A DNA stretch of 64,000 nucleotides from Glandiceps talaboti (taxonomy: Eukaryota; Hemichordata; Enteropneusta; Spengelidae): contig NC_135549.1 in assembly GCF_964340395.1 (NCBI RefSeq), positions 19,493,342 through 19,557,341 on the forward strand, written 5' to 3'. Shown one piece after another: positions 1 to 11,339 of this stretch (its first letter is position 1; every line of letters starts with the position of its first letter). Position numbers and translations under genes: made by a program. The notes below the pieces were generated by a model that worked only from the letters and a program-made list of their open reading frames with translations, was not told where the DNA came from and did not search any database.

Positions 1-236
1 ATAAACTATGGGTTCTTGAGGGTCATTTCATGACTTTACATCACCTGCAGTTACTTGCAATTTCAGAGAAACATCAATTTGATTTTGTGCATTTGTAGCA
101 TATCTTTGCTGTGGGACACTGCAAGTGGGAGTCAGCAGAAATAATATGTTCATGGTTGCACAATGAATTTTCATGTCTCCTGAGTTTTATACCATTCAGT
201 GTAACAAGTCTCTCATAAATGTTCAATCATACATGA
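1..236 (+). repeat. Fold-back repeat family, copy 1 (left half, cut by the window edge)
   Basis: Positions 1-225 are nearly identical to 1244-1465, differing at a few bases and in a short block near 96-110. Similarity stops just after TCTCTCATAAATGTTC, so the right arm of the element is missing. It lies in the intron upstream of GCP6 exon a. Confidence 0.8.
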
Positions 237-1210
237 TTAAACACCCATGTTTAATACCAAGGTTGAATAGAAAAATTGTAAAAGTGTACATGTATATCTC
301 TAAAAATCATGAATTAATAACTTCAAGTGTTGTGGGGTATGTGTTCAATGAAGACTGGTCTTGTAAATATTTTTGGACCTTCTCAAGACAACTGAACATG
401 CATACATGTAGGACTTCCAACACTATATTCATATGACAAAGGAGAATGTAGACTGAAGGATTCACCATTGTCTGTGCAACAAAGTTGCTGTTCCACAGTG
501 ACGTATCTTTGGGTCTAAGGAGAATGTGGGACAGTAAAGTGTTACATTATCTGACAGTGTTTAATTTGTTATAAAATGACATGAATAGTCTTTTTAAAGG
601 TGAGTACTAATATATAACCACCATGGTATTATAGGATTAAGTCATTACCTTCTCTTATGTCACCACTCAGTATAGCTTCTCACTTGTGGTTGCAAGTTAC
701 GTCAGTCCACGACACCTACTTGTATCGTATGATGTTATGACGTATAATGATGTATGAAAAATCAGACAGTTTCAATACCACGTAATTATACAACCATGTA
801 AATTTTTTAAAACACAAAGTGGCATATCAATCAGGATTTTTCCTTGTACTGGCTGGGCTGTGATTTTTGATATCGTACTCAAATATAAAATCTACATTGT
901 AGAACTCTTACATGTATGTATGTGTACCCTTGTCGCAATGTCATTATTATTGCGCTTATTGTGTCTTCAAGTCTCTGATCAAGCACACTTTACTATAAAA
1001 CCTGATTTGATGTTTGTAGCATATTTTGTATTCATTTATTAGACATTCTAATACTCACTGACCATTCCTGAGTTTAAACTGAGGCACACATCAAGTCAGT
1101 AGATAGGCTGAGAGAACACCATTAGGTCACCAAATAGATATATAACAAGACATCAATATTAAAGAGAAGTTTTAAATTTCTACAAAACATTTGTGGTTTG
1201 TAAACCCAAA

Positions 1211-1660
1211 GGGGAACACAACTCCAGGAAATAGAGAGATTTTCATAAACTATGGGTTCTTGGGGGTCATTTCATGACTTTACATCACCTGCAGTTACTT
1301 GCAATTTCAGAGAAACATCAATTTGATCTTGTGCATTCAGTGTATCATACCTTTTCTGTGGGACACTGCAAGTGGGAGTCAGCAGAAATAATATGTTCAT
1401 GGTTGCACAATGAATTTTCATGTCTCCTGAGTTTTATACCATTCAGTGTAACAAGTCTCTCATGGATGTTCAATCTGCAACCATGAATATATTATTTCTG
1501 CAGACTCCCATGATGCAGTGGCCCACAGCAAAGATACCCTATAAAGACACAAGTCAATTTCTCTGAAATAGCATGTAATTTGTAGGTGACGTGAAGTCAT
1601 AAAATGACTCTCTAGAACCTGTTTATGAAAATGTCTTCATTTCCTGGAGGGGTGTTCTCC
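1211..1660. mobile_element. Fold-back (MITE-like) element, copy 2, full length
   Basis: The left end starts GGGGAACACAACTCCAGGAA. The right end reads, in reverse complement, GGAGAACACCCCTCCAGGAA, and similarity continues inward through the ATTTTCATAAAC, TCATTT.ATGACTT and GTCACCT blocks. The two halves therefore form a long imperfect hairpin of about 450 bp. No coding capacity is visible. It is a non-autonomous element in the first visible GCP6 intron. Confidence 0.75.
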
Positions 1661-1969
1661 TGTAATATATACTATCCTAGCAATTTTTCTAGCAAGTTTA
1701 GTACTTTTTGGTATTGTTTTTGCTAAAGCTTGGGAACACTAGTAACAGAGGCATGAAATCTTGTAAAACTTGCATAGGTTTCAATGCTATAGTATGTACC
1801 ATGATTTTGGCTGGGAATCTGGGATAAACAAAGGGGAAATATCTGGTGAAAGTATTACATAGATTTCCATATCATAAAATTTGGTGGTAGAGCTCAGTAA
1901 AACACCTTTGGAAGTTAGGTAGACTTTACCCATCTACTGTCCATAACGAATACCTTGTTTGGGTTACAG

Positions 1970-2069
1970 GCATGAAATGCAGCATTTTGTACATGTTATC
2001 CATGGCTACATGGCAAATCAAGTTGTTCATGTCAGCTGGGAAGAATTCCAACAAGAACTAAAGGGAAAA
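1970..2069 (+). CDS. TUBGCP6: GCP6 (gamma-tubulin complex component 6), internal exon a
   Basis: First visible coding exon of a GCP6-like gene. An acceptor (TTACAG) ends at 1969 and a consensus donor (GTAAGT) starts at 2070. After one base completing a split codon, it reads HEMQHFVHVIHGYMANQVVH, then VSWEEFQQELKGK, and ends in phase 0. This matches the C-terminal (Grip2) half of GCP6, where an 'HEM..FV....Y...QV.HVSW.EF' helix pair precedes the LDD..HAEYL segment. In known gamma-tubulin ring complexes GCP6 is the large scaffold subunit. Its C-terminal domain binds gamma-tubulin at centrosomes and nucleates microtubules. The start codon and most of the protein (vertebrate GCP6 is about 1800 residues) lie outside the window on the left. 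I saw no earlier exon in 1-1969. GCP2-5 share the fold, but the downstream wording fits GCP6 best. Confidence 0.85.
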
Positions 2070-3361
2070 GTAAGTCACATATTATGACAACCCTATGATG
2101 TGTTAGTCTCAGTGTGATATACTTGACATATATTTAGGACCACTTGAGTGTTCACTGCGGCCAATTCAACTTTTAACAAATGAGGCTGAACACACAGCAA
2201 GCACGAGTGCAAATACTCAAGTATGTCACACTGGTGCACACTCACACATGATAATGGGATTATGTTGCTTGTTATCCACAGAGCACAATTCTGTAAGAAT
2301 TTACCATACACGTTTTCATGTATTGTACAATGAAAAACCGCTCACTCATTTGAATACTCATTTACATACAGATGTACAATAACATTTTTGTTATTTCACT
2401 GCAGTTGCAAATACCAATAGTACAGTATGTGTATGCATACTGATGCAAATAATCACATGTACATATGTAATAATAATAATAAAACAGAAAGCATCACAGC
2501 AAAGAATGAAAGAAAACTGAATCATTCATTGTAGAATTTCTAATTGTTATTGTTATTTTATAAACAGTGCAATCCAAACTTCAGACAACCCATAGTGTCT
2601 GGTACAATTAACATCACTGCTAATGAAATTTTTGGAAAGTGGTTTTCTTTCCTTTTCAAACACACCTCCCATCCTATGCCATTATCCAATGATTGCATAC
2701 ATTCGTGTGTGATAAGTGTTTTTATTTGACTGAATATTAAATTCTTGTGTAACTGGTGATTTAGCTAATATCTTGTACTCACCTTTGAAACTTTAAACAT
2801 TTTAAATGGAAATGTCACTCCAGGAAATAGACACATTTTCGTAAACTATGGGTTCTAGGGTGTCATTTCATGATTTTATATCACCTACAATTACTTATAA
2901 GTTATGATTTCATCGAAACAAGTTGATCCTGTGCCTTTGTAGGGTATCTTTGCTATGGGCCTTTGCATCACATGGGAGTTAGCAGAAATGATATATTCAT
3001 GGTTGCACAATGAATATTCATGCCTCTTGAGTTCTTATTCCCTTCAGTGTAAAACATTTCTCATGAATATTCATTGTGCACTCATGAATTTATTATTTCT
3101 ACAGACTCCCATGATGCAATAGCCAATAGCAAAGATACCCTATAAAGGCACAATATTAACTGGATGTTTCTCTGGAATGGCAAGTAACTGTAGGTGATGT
3201 CTCCAGAACCAATTGTTCCCCTTTAAGACTATACAAATAAAGCACAGTTCAAATATGCTATGTTCGATGTCCTGGAGTACATGTAGTGTTCATTTGTCAG
3301 CTATTAGAATTGATAGCTGTTTAATTACATTTAATTATTTTGTGCCTGTATCTTGTATTAG
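2070..3361 (+). other. GCP6 intron a-b
   Basis: GT-AG intron of 1292 bp. Apart from the fold-back repeat copy at about 2804-3226 it is AT-rich sequence in which I see no further feature. Confidence 0.8.
2804..3226. mobile_element. Fold-back (MITE-like) element, copy 3, diverged
   Basis: Same family as 1211-1660: ACTCCAGGAAATAGA, CATTTTCGTAAACTATGGGT, TCATTTCATGA and the central GTTGCACAATGAATATTCAT block are recognisable. The right arm ends CCAGAACCAATTGTTCCCC and lacks a short internal segment. It is more diverged than copies 1 and 2, so probably older. Confidence 0.7.
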
Positions 3362-3423
3362 GTGAACAATTTGGATGACTTGCGTTACTGCCATGCAGAG
3401 TACCTTAACAAGGCCATCTTTAG
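3362..3423 (+). CDS. TUBGCP6: GCP6 internal exon b
   Basis: A 62-nt exon with acceptor TATTAG ending at 3361 and donor GTGAGA at 3424. It reads VNNLDDLRYCHAEYLNKAIF and ends with AG, the first two bases of an arginine codon finished in the next exon. The LDDLR..HAEYL..A..R pattern is the most characteristic helix of the C-terminal GRIP domain across gamma-tubulin complex proteins. Phase 0 at the start agrees with the preceding exon and phase 2 at the end agrees with the next one, so the assembly is not forced. The preceding intron is 1292 bp and contains a fold-back repeat copy. Confidence 0.88.
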
Positions 3424-4616
3424 GTGAGATAGAAATACATCACTTTTCCATCTACAGGAACATGATACAAAATTGAACTACTCCTCCAAGGAATATTTTT
3501 TTTTCCAGTCATGCAAATTATTATGGGAAAGGGGGAAAGATTTCCGGAACAATTTCCTTATTCTCAGAATCAGAGACTGGAAAAAATTGCCTGTCTGCTA
3601 CCGGTACACGGAAGTGTGAAACAAAACATTGTAAAGAATTTCCCTACTTTTAACAGAATTTCCTGTGAATGGATGTGATTGGTAATTTGGATAGTCACTC
3701 AGGTTGCATGTTTTGTATAAATAAATGTAAATACAACCTTTGTAACATTTGTGTAGAAATGCTGCTGATCAGAATGTGTTTTAGCAGGGGTGGACTATTA
3801 AAACTGGCTTTGAAGGTTGCTGTAAAACTCTTCTCCTTATCACAATATCAAACTGGCATAAATTGATGCAGATACAATAACAGGTTCCTCAGATGTAGAT
3901 TCATGTGATGCTTTTATCAGTTTGTTTGTGTCCGTGAATGTTAGTCATATAGTATATGGCAATATGACTAGCTTTCACAGATATAAACAAAAAATGACCA
4001 GAACATGGCGTGAACCTACTTATAAGGCACTTTATGTTATTTTGTTTCAATGTATGTCAGAAATTGAGATAAGAAGACTTTTCAGCACCTTCAAAGCCAA
4101 GTTTAATTGTCTTCTACTGATAAAACAAAAGTTCTGATCAGCAACATTTCTAGACAACTGTTGCAAGGGTTGCAGTCAATATTGAGACAGATATAGCTGA
4201 CTAATAGAACTATCATCAACCAGTAAATACCTGTCTCCATAAGACAATAAAGTCAAACCCAGTCTGAGAAGTCTAAATATGTATTTGTACTATGCAATTG
4301 TATGGATGCTGTCTTGAAAGGTCCATCAAATTTGCACAAAGCGTACTGGAATAATTTAAACTGCTCACTGACAGATAGATTTTTTTTAAAAAGAAAAGAA
4401 GCAAACCTATCATGTGTACATGTGTCAGTGAAAAATGTAAGTTGGTGGATGGGAGTATGTATGTGTGTATTGGTATATACATTTGTGTGTGTGTGTGTGT
4501 GTGTGTGACACACAGGGAGGGGGAGTATAGTAGGAGGGGAGAAATGTGCTTTATGTTTTGATGTATAATCCCAAATATTCATATATTGTTTTCTCTGTGT
4601 GATGTTTTGTTGTCAG
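3424..4616 (+). other. GCP6 intron b-c
   Basis: GT-AG intron of 1193 bp. It contains a short (TG)n run at about 4484-4507; otherwise I see nothing in it. Confidence 0.8.
4484..4507. repeat. (TG)n microsatellite
   Basis: About 12 uninterrupted TG units within GCP6 intron b-c. Confidence 0.95.
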
Positions 4617-4816
4617 GTCCCTGCTCAACAAGAAAGCCGAAGTAGTGATGAACATCATCACCAATATCCTGTGTTTGATTTTGAAGTTTCGTACCCAGCT
4701 GATCTCTGCCAATTGGCATTATGACCCAATCAGCAGACAGGCTGTACATCCAACCTTCCAACATATGAAAGATTCATTTAAAGCATTCAAAGAATTCTCT
4801 ACATTCCTTTACAAAG
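4617..4816 (+). CDS. TUBGCP6: GCP6 internal exon c
   Basis: A 200-nt exon with acceptor TTGTCAG ending at 4616 and donor GTAATC at 4817. It completes the split arginine, then reads SLLNKKAEVVMNIITNILCL, followed by ILKFRTQLISANW, the R.AVHPTF segment and FKEFSTFLYK. The LLN.KA..VMNII..I..LILKFR.QLIS pattern and the HP.F..M..S...FK..S.FL ending are GCP6 features, describing the last long helices of the gamma-tubulin-binding domain. It ends in phase 1 and joins 8333 to give a valine codon. No stop or frameshift is present. Confidence 0.9.
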
Positions 4817-4865
4817 GTAATCTTTCACTGCAATTTTCTTGAATTGACAATACACCTAAATCTCA

Positions 4866-4915
4866 TATTACACTTCATGGTATATATCAAGTGATATGTA
4901 CATATACTCATATTA
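4866..4915 (-). repeat. 50-bp dispersed sequence flanking a microsatellite (inverted partner at 14162-14212)
   Basis: Its reverse complement (GTATATGTACATATCACTTG then ATATATACCATGAAGTGTAA) matches 14168-14208 nearly base for base. Both copies sit directly against a long simple repeat, as expected of a short mobile element with a microsatellite-generating end. Confidence 0.75.
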
Positions 4916-5125
4916 CATATATACATACATGTACATACATACATACATACATACATACATACACACATACATACATACATACATACACACACATACATAC
5001 ATACATACATACATGTACATACATACATACATACATACATACATACATGTACATACATACATACATACATACATACATACATACATTCATATGCACTCAT
5101 ACATATATACATACATTCATGCACC
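4915..5125. repeat. (CATA)n microsatellite, about 210 bp
   Basis: Imperfect CATA/TACA tetranucleotide array with CACA and GTACAT interruptions in the last GCP6 intron. Reading frames running through it in all phases are artefacts. Confidence 0.97.
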
Positions 5126-5613
5126 CATACATTCTGGAAAGCTTGTTGTAGCTTTTTATTTTAATGACATGATTAATGATTTTCAGTAATAAGGTTTTAT
5201 TTTAAGAATGCATTTTTCAAATTCAAATTGATGTAATTTGTTACATACATCAACCATAACAATGCACATATCAGTAATTTGGGCATATTTTTAGATTATA
5301 TCCTTTAAATTTCATACAATTTGACACATGCATTGATATAGTTTACTGAAAGTAGTTTTTGATTGCAATCTGTCAATTTGTGTTATCAATTATTTGGAAA
5401 TACAAGCTTCAAATTCCGTATAATTCATTAAATTTGATGCACAGATTGATTATAACAAATTGCTGTGCCCTATAAACTGAGGTTATTCATTTGGGATTTT
5501 CGGTAATTTGATATAGTTTACTGAATGTAGTTTTTAATTGCAAGCAGTCATTTTGTATAATTTATAATCTTTTGAAGGCATAAACTAATTATGATGGATG
5601 TATGTTTTTGTAG

Positions 5614-5667
5614 GGAAGTTTTTGACCAGGTTTACAGATGCCATTGAGCAGGAATGGCAAACTACTG
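5614..5667 (+). CDS. Candidate cassette exon inside the last GCP6 intron
   Basis: A 54-nt open segment with an acceptor-like TTTTTGTAG ending at 5613 and a GT donor (GTACTA, weak) at 5668. Entered in phase 1 from exon c it reads GKFLTRFTDAIEQEWQTT with no stop. It leaves in phase 1, so exon d still reads VVTKLV. The phase-neutral length of exactly 18 codons is what a cassette exon needs. Known GCP6 proteins run directly from the 'FL.K' end to 'VVTKLV', so skipping must be the main form. The donor is poor and chance is possible, so this is a candidate only. Confidence 0.3.
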
Positions 5668-6384
5668 GTACTATGGTTATTCTTGTAGAATAGTTCAACG
5701 TGTCTAGAAAATGCTTAACTAATACAACATTTGAGGTTCACTTTGCTCATCTTCTGTATCATTTTGTAAATGCAGACACATTCATGGCATGAAAATAATG
5801 GAATAAATTAATCCGACCTCATTTATTGTTGAACTAGATGACAGCTAGGATATGAAAATTAATAAATCACAATGGAATTATAATTACCTTGTAATATGAT
5901 ATTGATTAGGGAATTCTGTAAAAAATATTTTTGTAATTAACTTAGGAAATAAATGTGTCTGTGTTTTTGCTAAGGTTTAGAAACCCTGGTAACAAAAATA
6001 AAAAACAGCAGCGCTATTGCAACCGCGAGGTCGCTTGTTTGAAATGAAAATCATGTCATGAAATTGGAACACTAGGCTCAATATGCTAAGTACATGTTAT
6101 GTATACCCTAGCTAGTTTTATAACCAAGACAAGATATTAGAGGCACTGTTACATAGGGGTAGGAATGTAAGACGATATGTTATATTGATGGTTAGAGGCT
6201 TTCTCCAATGGAAAATTCTTACCACATGGAAGGCTGGGCACAGTCTCCTTCATGAAATTATATAATACTTTGAAAATGCATCAATATTTACAACTGATTG
6301 TAATTGTATTTTTAGAATGTTCATAGGAAAAGTACATTATGTCTCTGAAAATTAACATATATGGTTTCCTTTATGCATAATTTT

Positions 6385-7030
6385 AGATTAGATTAGATTA
6401 GATTAGATTAGAATACTTTATCAACCAAAACAACTGTAAAGTTGAGCAGGAATATGTCTTGGTGTTGTTAAACATCAAAAAACAAAGACAAAACATACAT
6501 TTATAAAAACAAAACAATACAATACAGTATAAAATCAGACATAATATGATCTTTAGTCGTGGAATACAGATCTGAACTGTAGAAATGATGGTCCTTTACC
6601 TATTTATCATCTATAGGGACGTACTATGTCATGATTAGTGATAGTACTGGAATTTTCTCCTTTATTTTATGCATTTTATATTAATATTGTCTGTATATTA
6701 TCTTCTTTTTACATTAATAATCAATGTTTTTCCTGGTGAAGATTGTAGAATAATTTGCCATCATTGCGATCAAAGAGAGACTGGGGAAGAAGATTCCCCA
6801 TAGGAGAAATATGACGGTGTAGAACAAACACAGCAAATGCCTCAGAGTGAATCCATACATCAAATTGGAGCAAATTTCAACATCCAGAAGTACACATAGA
6901 CATTAAAAGCATCCCTATCAGCATATGAAAGATAACTCCAGTGTGTGCATAAAGTCTGTATAGGTGTTTGATTGATATGGAGAATGGCAGGACTTGATTA
7001 GTCTTTCTTGTACACTTACCGTTACAAAGT
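6385..7030 (-). mobile_element. Possible reverse-oriented retroposon 3' region with (TTAGA)n tail
   Basis: Begins with five to six TTAGA units followed by ATACTTTATCAACC. Microsatellite-tailed LINE/SINE 3' ends inserted in antisense commonly look like this. The following few hundred bases are non-coding on both strands. Assignment rests on the tail alone, and the right boundary is a guess. Confidence 0.35.
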
Positions 7031-8332
7031 TGACAGAGATAAACAGTGATCATTTACAATAGTAACTCTGGCAACTCAGAATTTGCAAAGCAGTAGGAAC
7101 ATATGTTGTAATCTCTTCGCCTTTTGTAAAACATCCATTCATCATATAATGCTCACAATGTCCTAAATGAAATCCTTTGTGTCAATACACCCTTTGGCAT
7201 GCTGAGTTTAAAGTTGTTTCACGCACGGATGGGAATAAAAAGATATATCAGCCAAATGAAATTGTTTACATGTTAAAATTCCCCATTAGTCTGTATTTGC
7301 AAAGAGAAATAGTTCGAAAGGTTGACATATTTTTGCCATGGATTTTTCTAAAAAAAACCCAGACTTGTATGTATGTTTACCATTGGAAAGTTGTGTGAGA
7401 CTGAATAACACTTGTGTGTCAATGAGTGTCATGTATTCAACCTCAAACTGCAGTGCCAGATTCTGACATTACCCTAACACATTCTTTTGCAAATTTCCAT
7501 TGCGCAGGGAAATTTTTCATGCCAGGACTGCAATATTTGTATCCGTAGAAGTCAAATCTTTTCAAGTCTCTGTTGCTTAGCAAAATAATATTTTTGTGTT
7601 TTATGTACACTGTGAATTACAAACAAAAGATTTGTCGTAAAAGTTATTTCATCAGAAATGAGAAGCAAAATTGGTTGAAGATAGTTAAGCATGGAGAAAT
7701 TATTTCACAATAGCATTAATGGAAATCTCCCTTGAACTGTTCACTTTAACATCCTTAGAACCTGTCAGACAATGTCACGCTGTACAGTGAACCTAGTTAA
7801 ATAGGTACCCAAATGTACTATGACCATAGTAGCTTGTTTATATCGTTTGTTCCTTTTCATACATTTAATTAATATGAATTTAGAGAGTTGTTGTATCACT
7901 TTTATATTCCTTCACCTGTTACCAAACTCTACCATAGCAAGTTCATATCGGCCATTTATATTACTACTATGGAAAGCACGCTATCGACTAATTAAGATAG
8001 AGACAAACTAAATATATTGTTGTTTAACATGGTAGTTTACACAAGTTGGTGTCTTGGTTATAGTCATAATGTTATCCTATCATCAAGCTAGTGTAAACAA
8101 TGAATCGTGAGGTTGACTGCAATTTGCTATCAGAGACTTCACTCTATTGTGAGTGTGTTTGATTATAGTTTATATCATTGTCATGCATCAATAGTTTTAC
8201 TTTGTGTCTGTGGTATCTTCCCAATAACTGATTTGCCATCATCATACTGTACATCTGTTGCTTCTGCCTCACAAAACTTTTATCAAATGTGCATTATGAG
8301 GTCAATAATGTATATTTTCTTCTGTTTTCTAG

Positions 8333-8457
8333 TTGTTACCAAACTGGTCAGCCGTGGATACCAACCCCACTTAGATGACTTCCTTCTGAGACTCAACTTC
8401 AATGACTTCTATGACCAGCAAGTCAATATGGCCACAAGCAAAGGTGTCGGTCAGTAA
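8333..8457 (+). CDS. TUBGCP6: GCP6 terminal coding exon with stop
   Basis: The last coding exon. The acceptor TTTTCTAG ends at 8332 and the exon is entered in phase 1. It reads VVTKLVSRGYQPHLDDFLLR, then LNFNDFYDQQ, a short tail ending KGVGQ, and TAA at 8455-8457. 'VVTKLV.RGYQPHL.DFLLR.NFN.' is almost word for word the C terminus of animal GCP6, which settles the identification. The tail after NFNDFY is some 10 residues longer than I recall for vertebrates. The four exons give 161 residues after the first split codon without a stop or phase conflict. Confidence 0.92.
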
Positions 8458-9530
8458 ACAATACAAGGGTAAAAAAAAGACATGCATCCGTCTTTTGGAA
8501 TGTGTCAGTGAGAGAAGCTATCTCTCTATTTGTATAGATTGAAGACTGTTTTGAAATATGGATGCAGGGAGTATTTTATTTATGAATACGAGAGAACTCT
8601 ATATTTATCATAGAAATATGTGATTTACTGTGATAATGAGACCTTATAAATTCTTAATTTTTGCCAGCACAAGTTTATGATATGTTCAATATTTGGCAAG
8701 AAACCTGTAGTAATATTGAGGGTTTACCAATCATTTAGTTAGAGTTCTAATAAATCTGCTGTTTGTAAACATAAATCTTATCACTCAGTGGCCAAGTGCA
8801 GTAGTGTCTGTTACATTTAGTACACGCACCGGGTAGTTCATCAATGTTTTATGATGCCTGTATCTATGTCTGTTGCAACAACATCAGACAGTTAGCAGCT
8901 CAAAACATTGTTTGCAAAATGATATATGTGTATGTCTTGTAATACATTGTATTGAATGACTACGGGTGAATATTCATATACAAAATATTAATGCACCACC
9001 ATATCAGCTTGTGCACTGATCTACTGTTTGTGAGTTGTGTTATCATCAGTGCAATTGTATGGCGAAATATCTATGATGTTTGTAGTTGTCCTCTGCAATG
9101 TCTCCAGGTTTATTAGATCAGAAAATTGTCTGTGTAATCAATTAATATTTCATAACTGATAGCATGCATATAATATTGATATCTTTTGATATTAATAATA
9201 TATGATGCCACAATGATTTTAATCTAAGCTGAGGGCGTTCTCTTCTATCACACCATACGGTCTCATTGCACGTTTTCAAATGTGTTATACTATTTCAATT
9301 TTGTATGGTGTCACAGTAAAGTTAACAAAAAAGTAGGCGTATCTGTATACTATGTTTTGTAATGGCTTGGAGCTACAAAAGCCACTACCGCTGAGCATTT
9401 TGAAATGCATTTTCATATTTTTTCTTTTTGGCAACTTGCTGATTTTGTTCTGCTTACAATAAAAATGTAATTTTTATTATACAGAATACAGTTGTATATA
9501 TACCATTGAATTAACCTTTGCTACATCTGG
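8458..9530 (+). other. GCP6 3' UTR and downstream region
   Basis: No reading frame of interest. AATAAA hexamers at 8749-8754 and 9458-9463 are candidate poly(A) signals; the first would give a 3' UTR of about 300 bases. The true end cannot be chosen from sequence alone. Confidence 0.45.
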
Positions 9531-9555
9531 GGGTCAGGTCAGAGGTCAGGGGTCA
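9531..9555 (+). promoter_or_regulatory. Tandem AGGTCA half-sites (DR1-type nuclear receptor array)
   Basis: AGGTCA at 9536-9541 and 9543-9548 and GGGTCA at 9550-9555 are direct repeats, each separated by one G. A fourth GGGTCA (9531-9536) overlaps the first by one base. One-base spacing is the DR1 arrangement bound by HNF4, RXR and COUP-TF type receptors. It lies between convergent genes, so any target would be distant. Chance or a repeat origin is possible. Confidence 0.4.
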
Positions 9556-9556
9556 C

Positions 9557-11339
9557 TGCGTGAAAATGTGTCTTATGGTGGAATCTCATTTTATGTGTAA
9601 AGCCATATTTGGCTGATAACTGACTTGCTAATGAATAAGATATTTTACAGCCCCTACTGGTCTTATTCATGTCACTCTGTTGAAGCGAGAAATTTACACA
9701 AAACTCACCCAGATATTTTATAATACAAGGGGTAACCTTTGTTGATTTGTATTCTAAAACTGATAAATACAACATAGCCATTAAGCGTTTCCTGTATGGT
9801 ACAAAAGTTGAATACAAAAAAAACCGACAAGAACATTATAATAATCTGGGAGACACAAAGCTACCCCTAGCTCAATCAGAATCGTGACTTACTAAGCCAC
9901 AACTTATGGAGGATTTGTTATAATAAACAGATTTGGGAGCAGACATGGAAATTGGTTTTTTACAATCCTCAGTGTCAAATTATACTTCTGTATTAAGCAA
10001 GGAAGATAGTTTAGACACATTGGTATGACATTCAATTACATTTTGTCATATGGAAAGTACACATACATGATTCTAATGTATCAAATGACTAATTACAAAA
10101 TGAATCACCTTTCATCCACAAAAAAGATTGCCGATCAGGTTGTCTTTGGTAAAAAAAAAATTAACTGTAGTCTGTCACTGTAGATATTACCATATTACAT
10201 GTAGCTTGTTTATCTCTAACCATTAACAGATAGTCGTGTGCATTTTATGAAAATTGCCTACGTTTGATTAAAACGTGAAAACGTTTTAATGGTATACAGT
10301 TCGGGTTGTATTTGAATCACTACCTGCACATACGTTAGTCTTGTAGCTCGGATCTGCGCTGGACACTTATAAAGTTAGGAGAATTGCCCGAGGGTCTAGC
10401 AGCTGGACTACACATTCAGTTTGCCAATTTCAATTCATCATCTATCAAAGTGGAATTGTATACTTTGTTCCAAAACATGATTACAAAAGAGGGAAATCAA
10501 ATTGACTCTTGAGATTTAGAAGGCTGTTTCCAAAGTAGAAGAAAACATTTGAATTAAAGCAAGTGTTAGATGAAAATAACTTACTTGGTAATATCGTACA
10601 ACCTAAATAGTATTGAATCACCTGTGGATGACCGTATTTTTTTTGTAGCTGTATGCAAGATATGGTACAATATATTAAATCAAAATGGTTTTTATCGAGA
10701 GCGTGATATTTTAGAGATTTGACAATGTTGGAATATATATGTTTGTCAAACACCACAATAAAATGTAGCAATATCATTAGTAAGAATGTTGGTGAATCAA
10801 AACGAGGTTTTGTTTGTTCTCAACGGTTTTTCCATACAATTTGCAATACATTTTATACTACAGATGTCTTACAATGCCTCTGATGAACAAAATGAACGTT
10901 TTGTTGTCTGTCTATCTATAACAAAGTACAATGAGGGTCATACTTTAGTAAATAGCCCTAGTGTGTAGTGTAACCTCGCTCCAGTGAATGTGAAAATAAA
11001 GACGTGTCAGCCAGAATCTTGTTTTTATTAAATGTTGTATTTACCAGAGTATAAAATAGAGAAGTGAGTTAAAATACACATGAATTAACTTTCGCATTGT
11101 CGCAGTCACGTAAAACACATTCCCTTCTCATTGGTGATGATTTGTAAAGTGTACATTGCATTATATAGTGTAAATTTGCTTTTATGCCACAGTTGGAAAT
11201 GAGATGCTTGGTGGCAATTGTTATGTCGTTAATGTCAAAGGGTTACAGACCAAGTGAAAAATACATTAAAGGTTTGCTACAAAAGGTGCGTAGAGTAACC
11301 CGATTTTAATTATATAGAACTGGTATAAATGTGTTAAAA
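9557..11339. other. Intergenic, no feature recognised
   Basis: AT-rich sequence with scattered short reading frames that match nothing I know. No splice-flanked open segment stood out. Confidence 0.6.

Larger units (their letters stand above)
4817..8332 (+). other. GCP6 intron c-d (long last intron)
   Basis: GT-AG intron of 3516 bp. It holds the CATA microsatellite (4915-5125), a 50-bp repeat arm at 4866-4915, the candidate cassette exon (5614-5667) and a TTAGA-tailed reverse-oriented repeat starting near 6385. The remainder is AT-rich and featureless. Confidence 0.8.
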
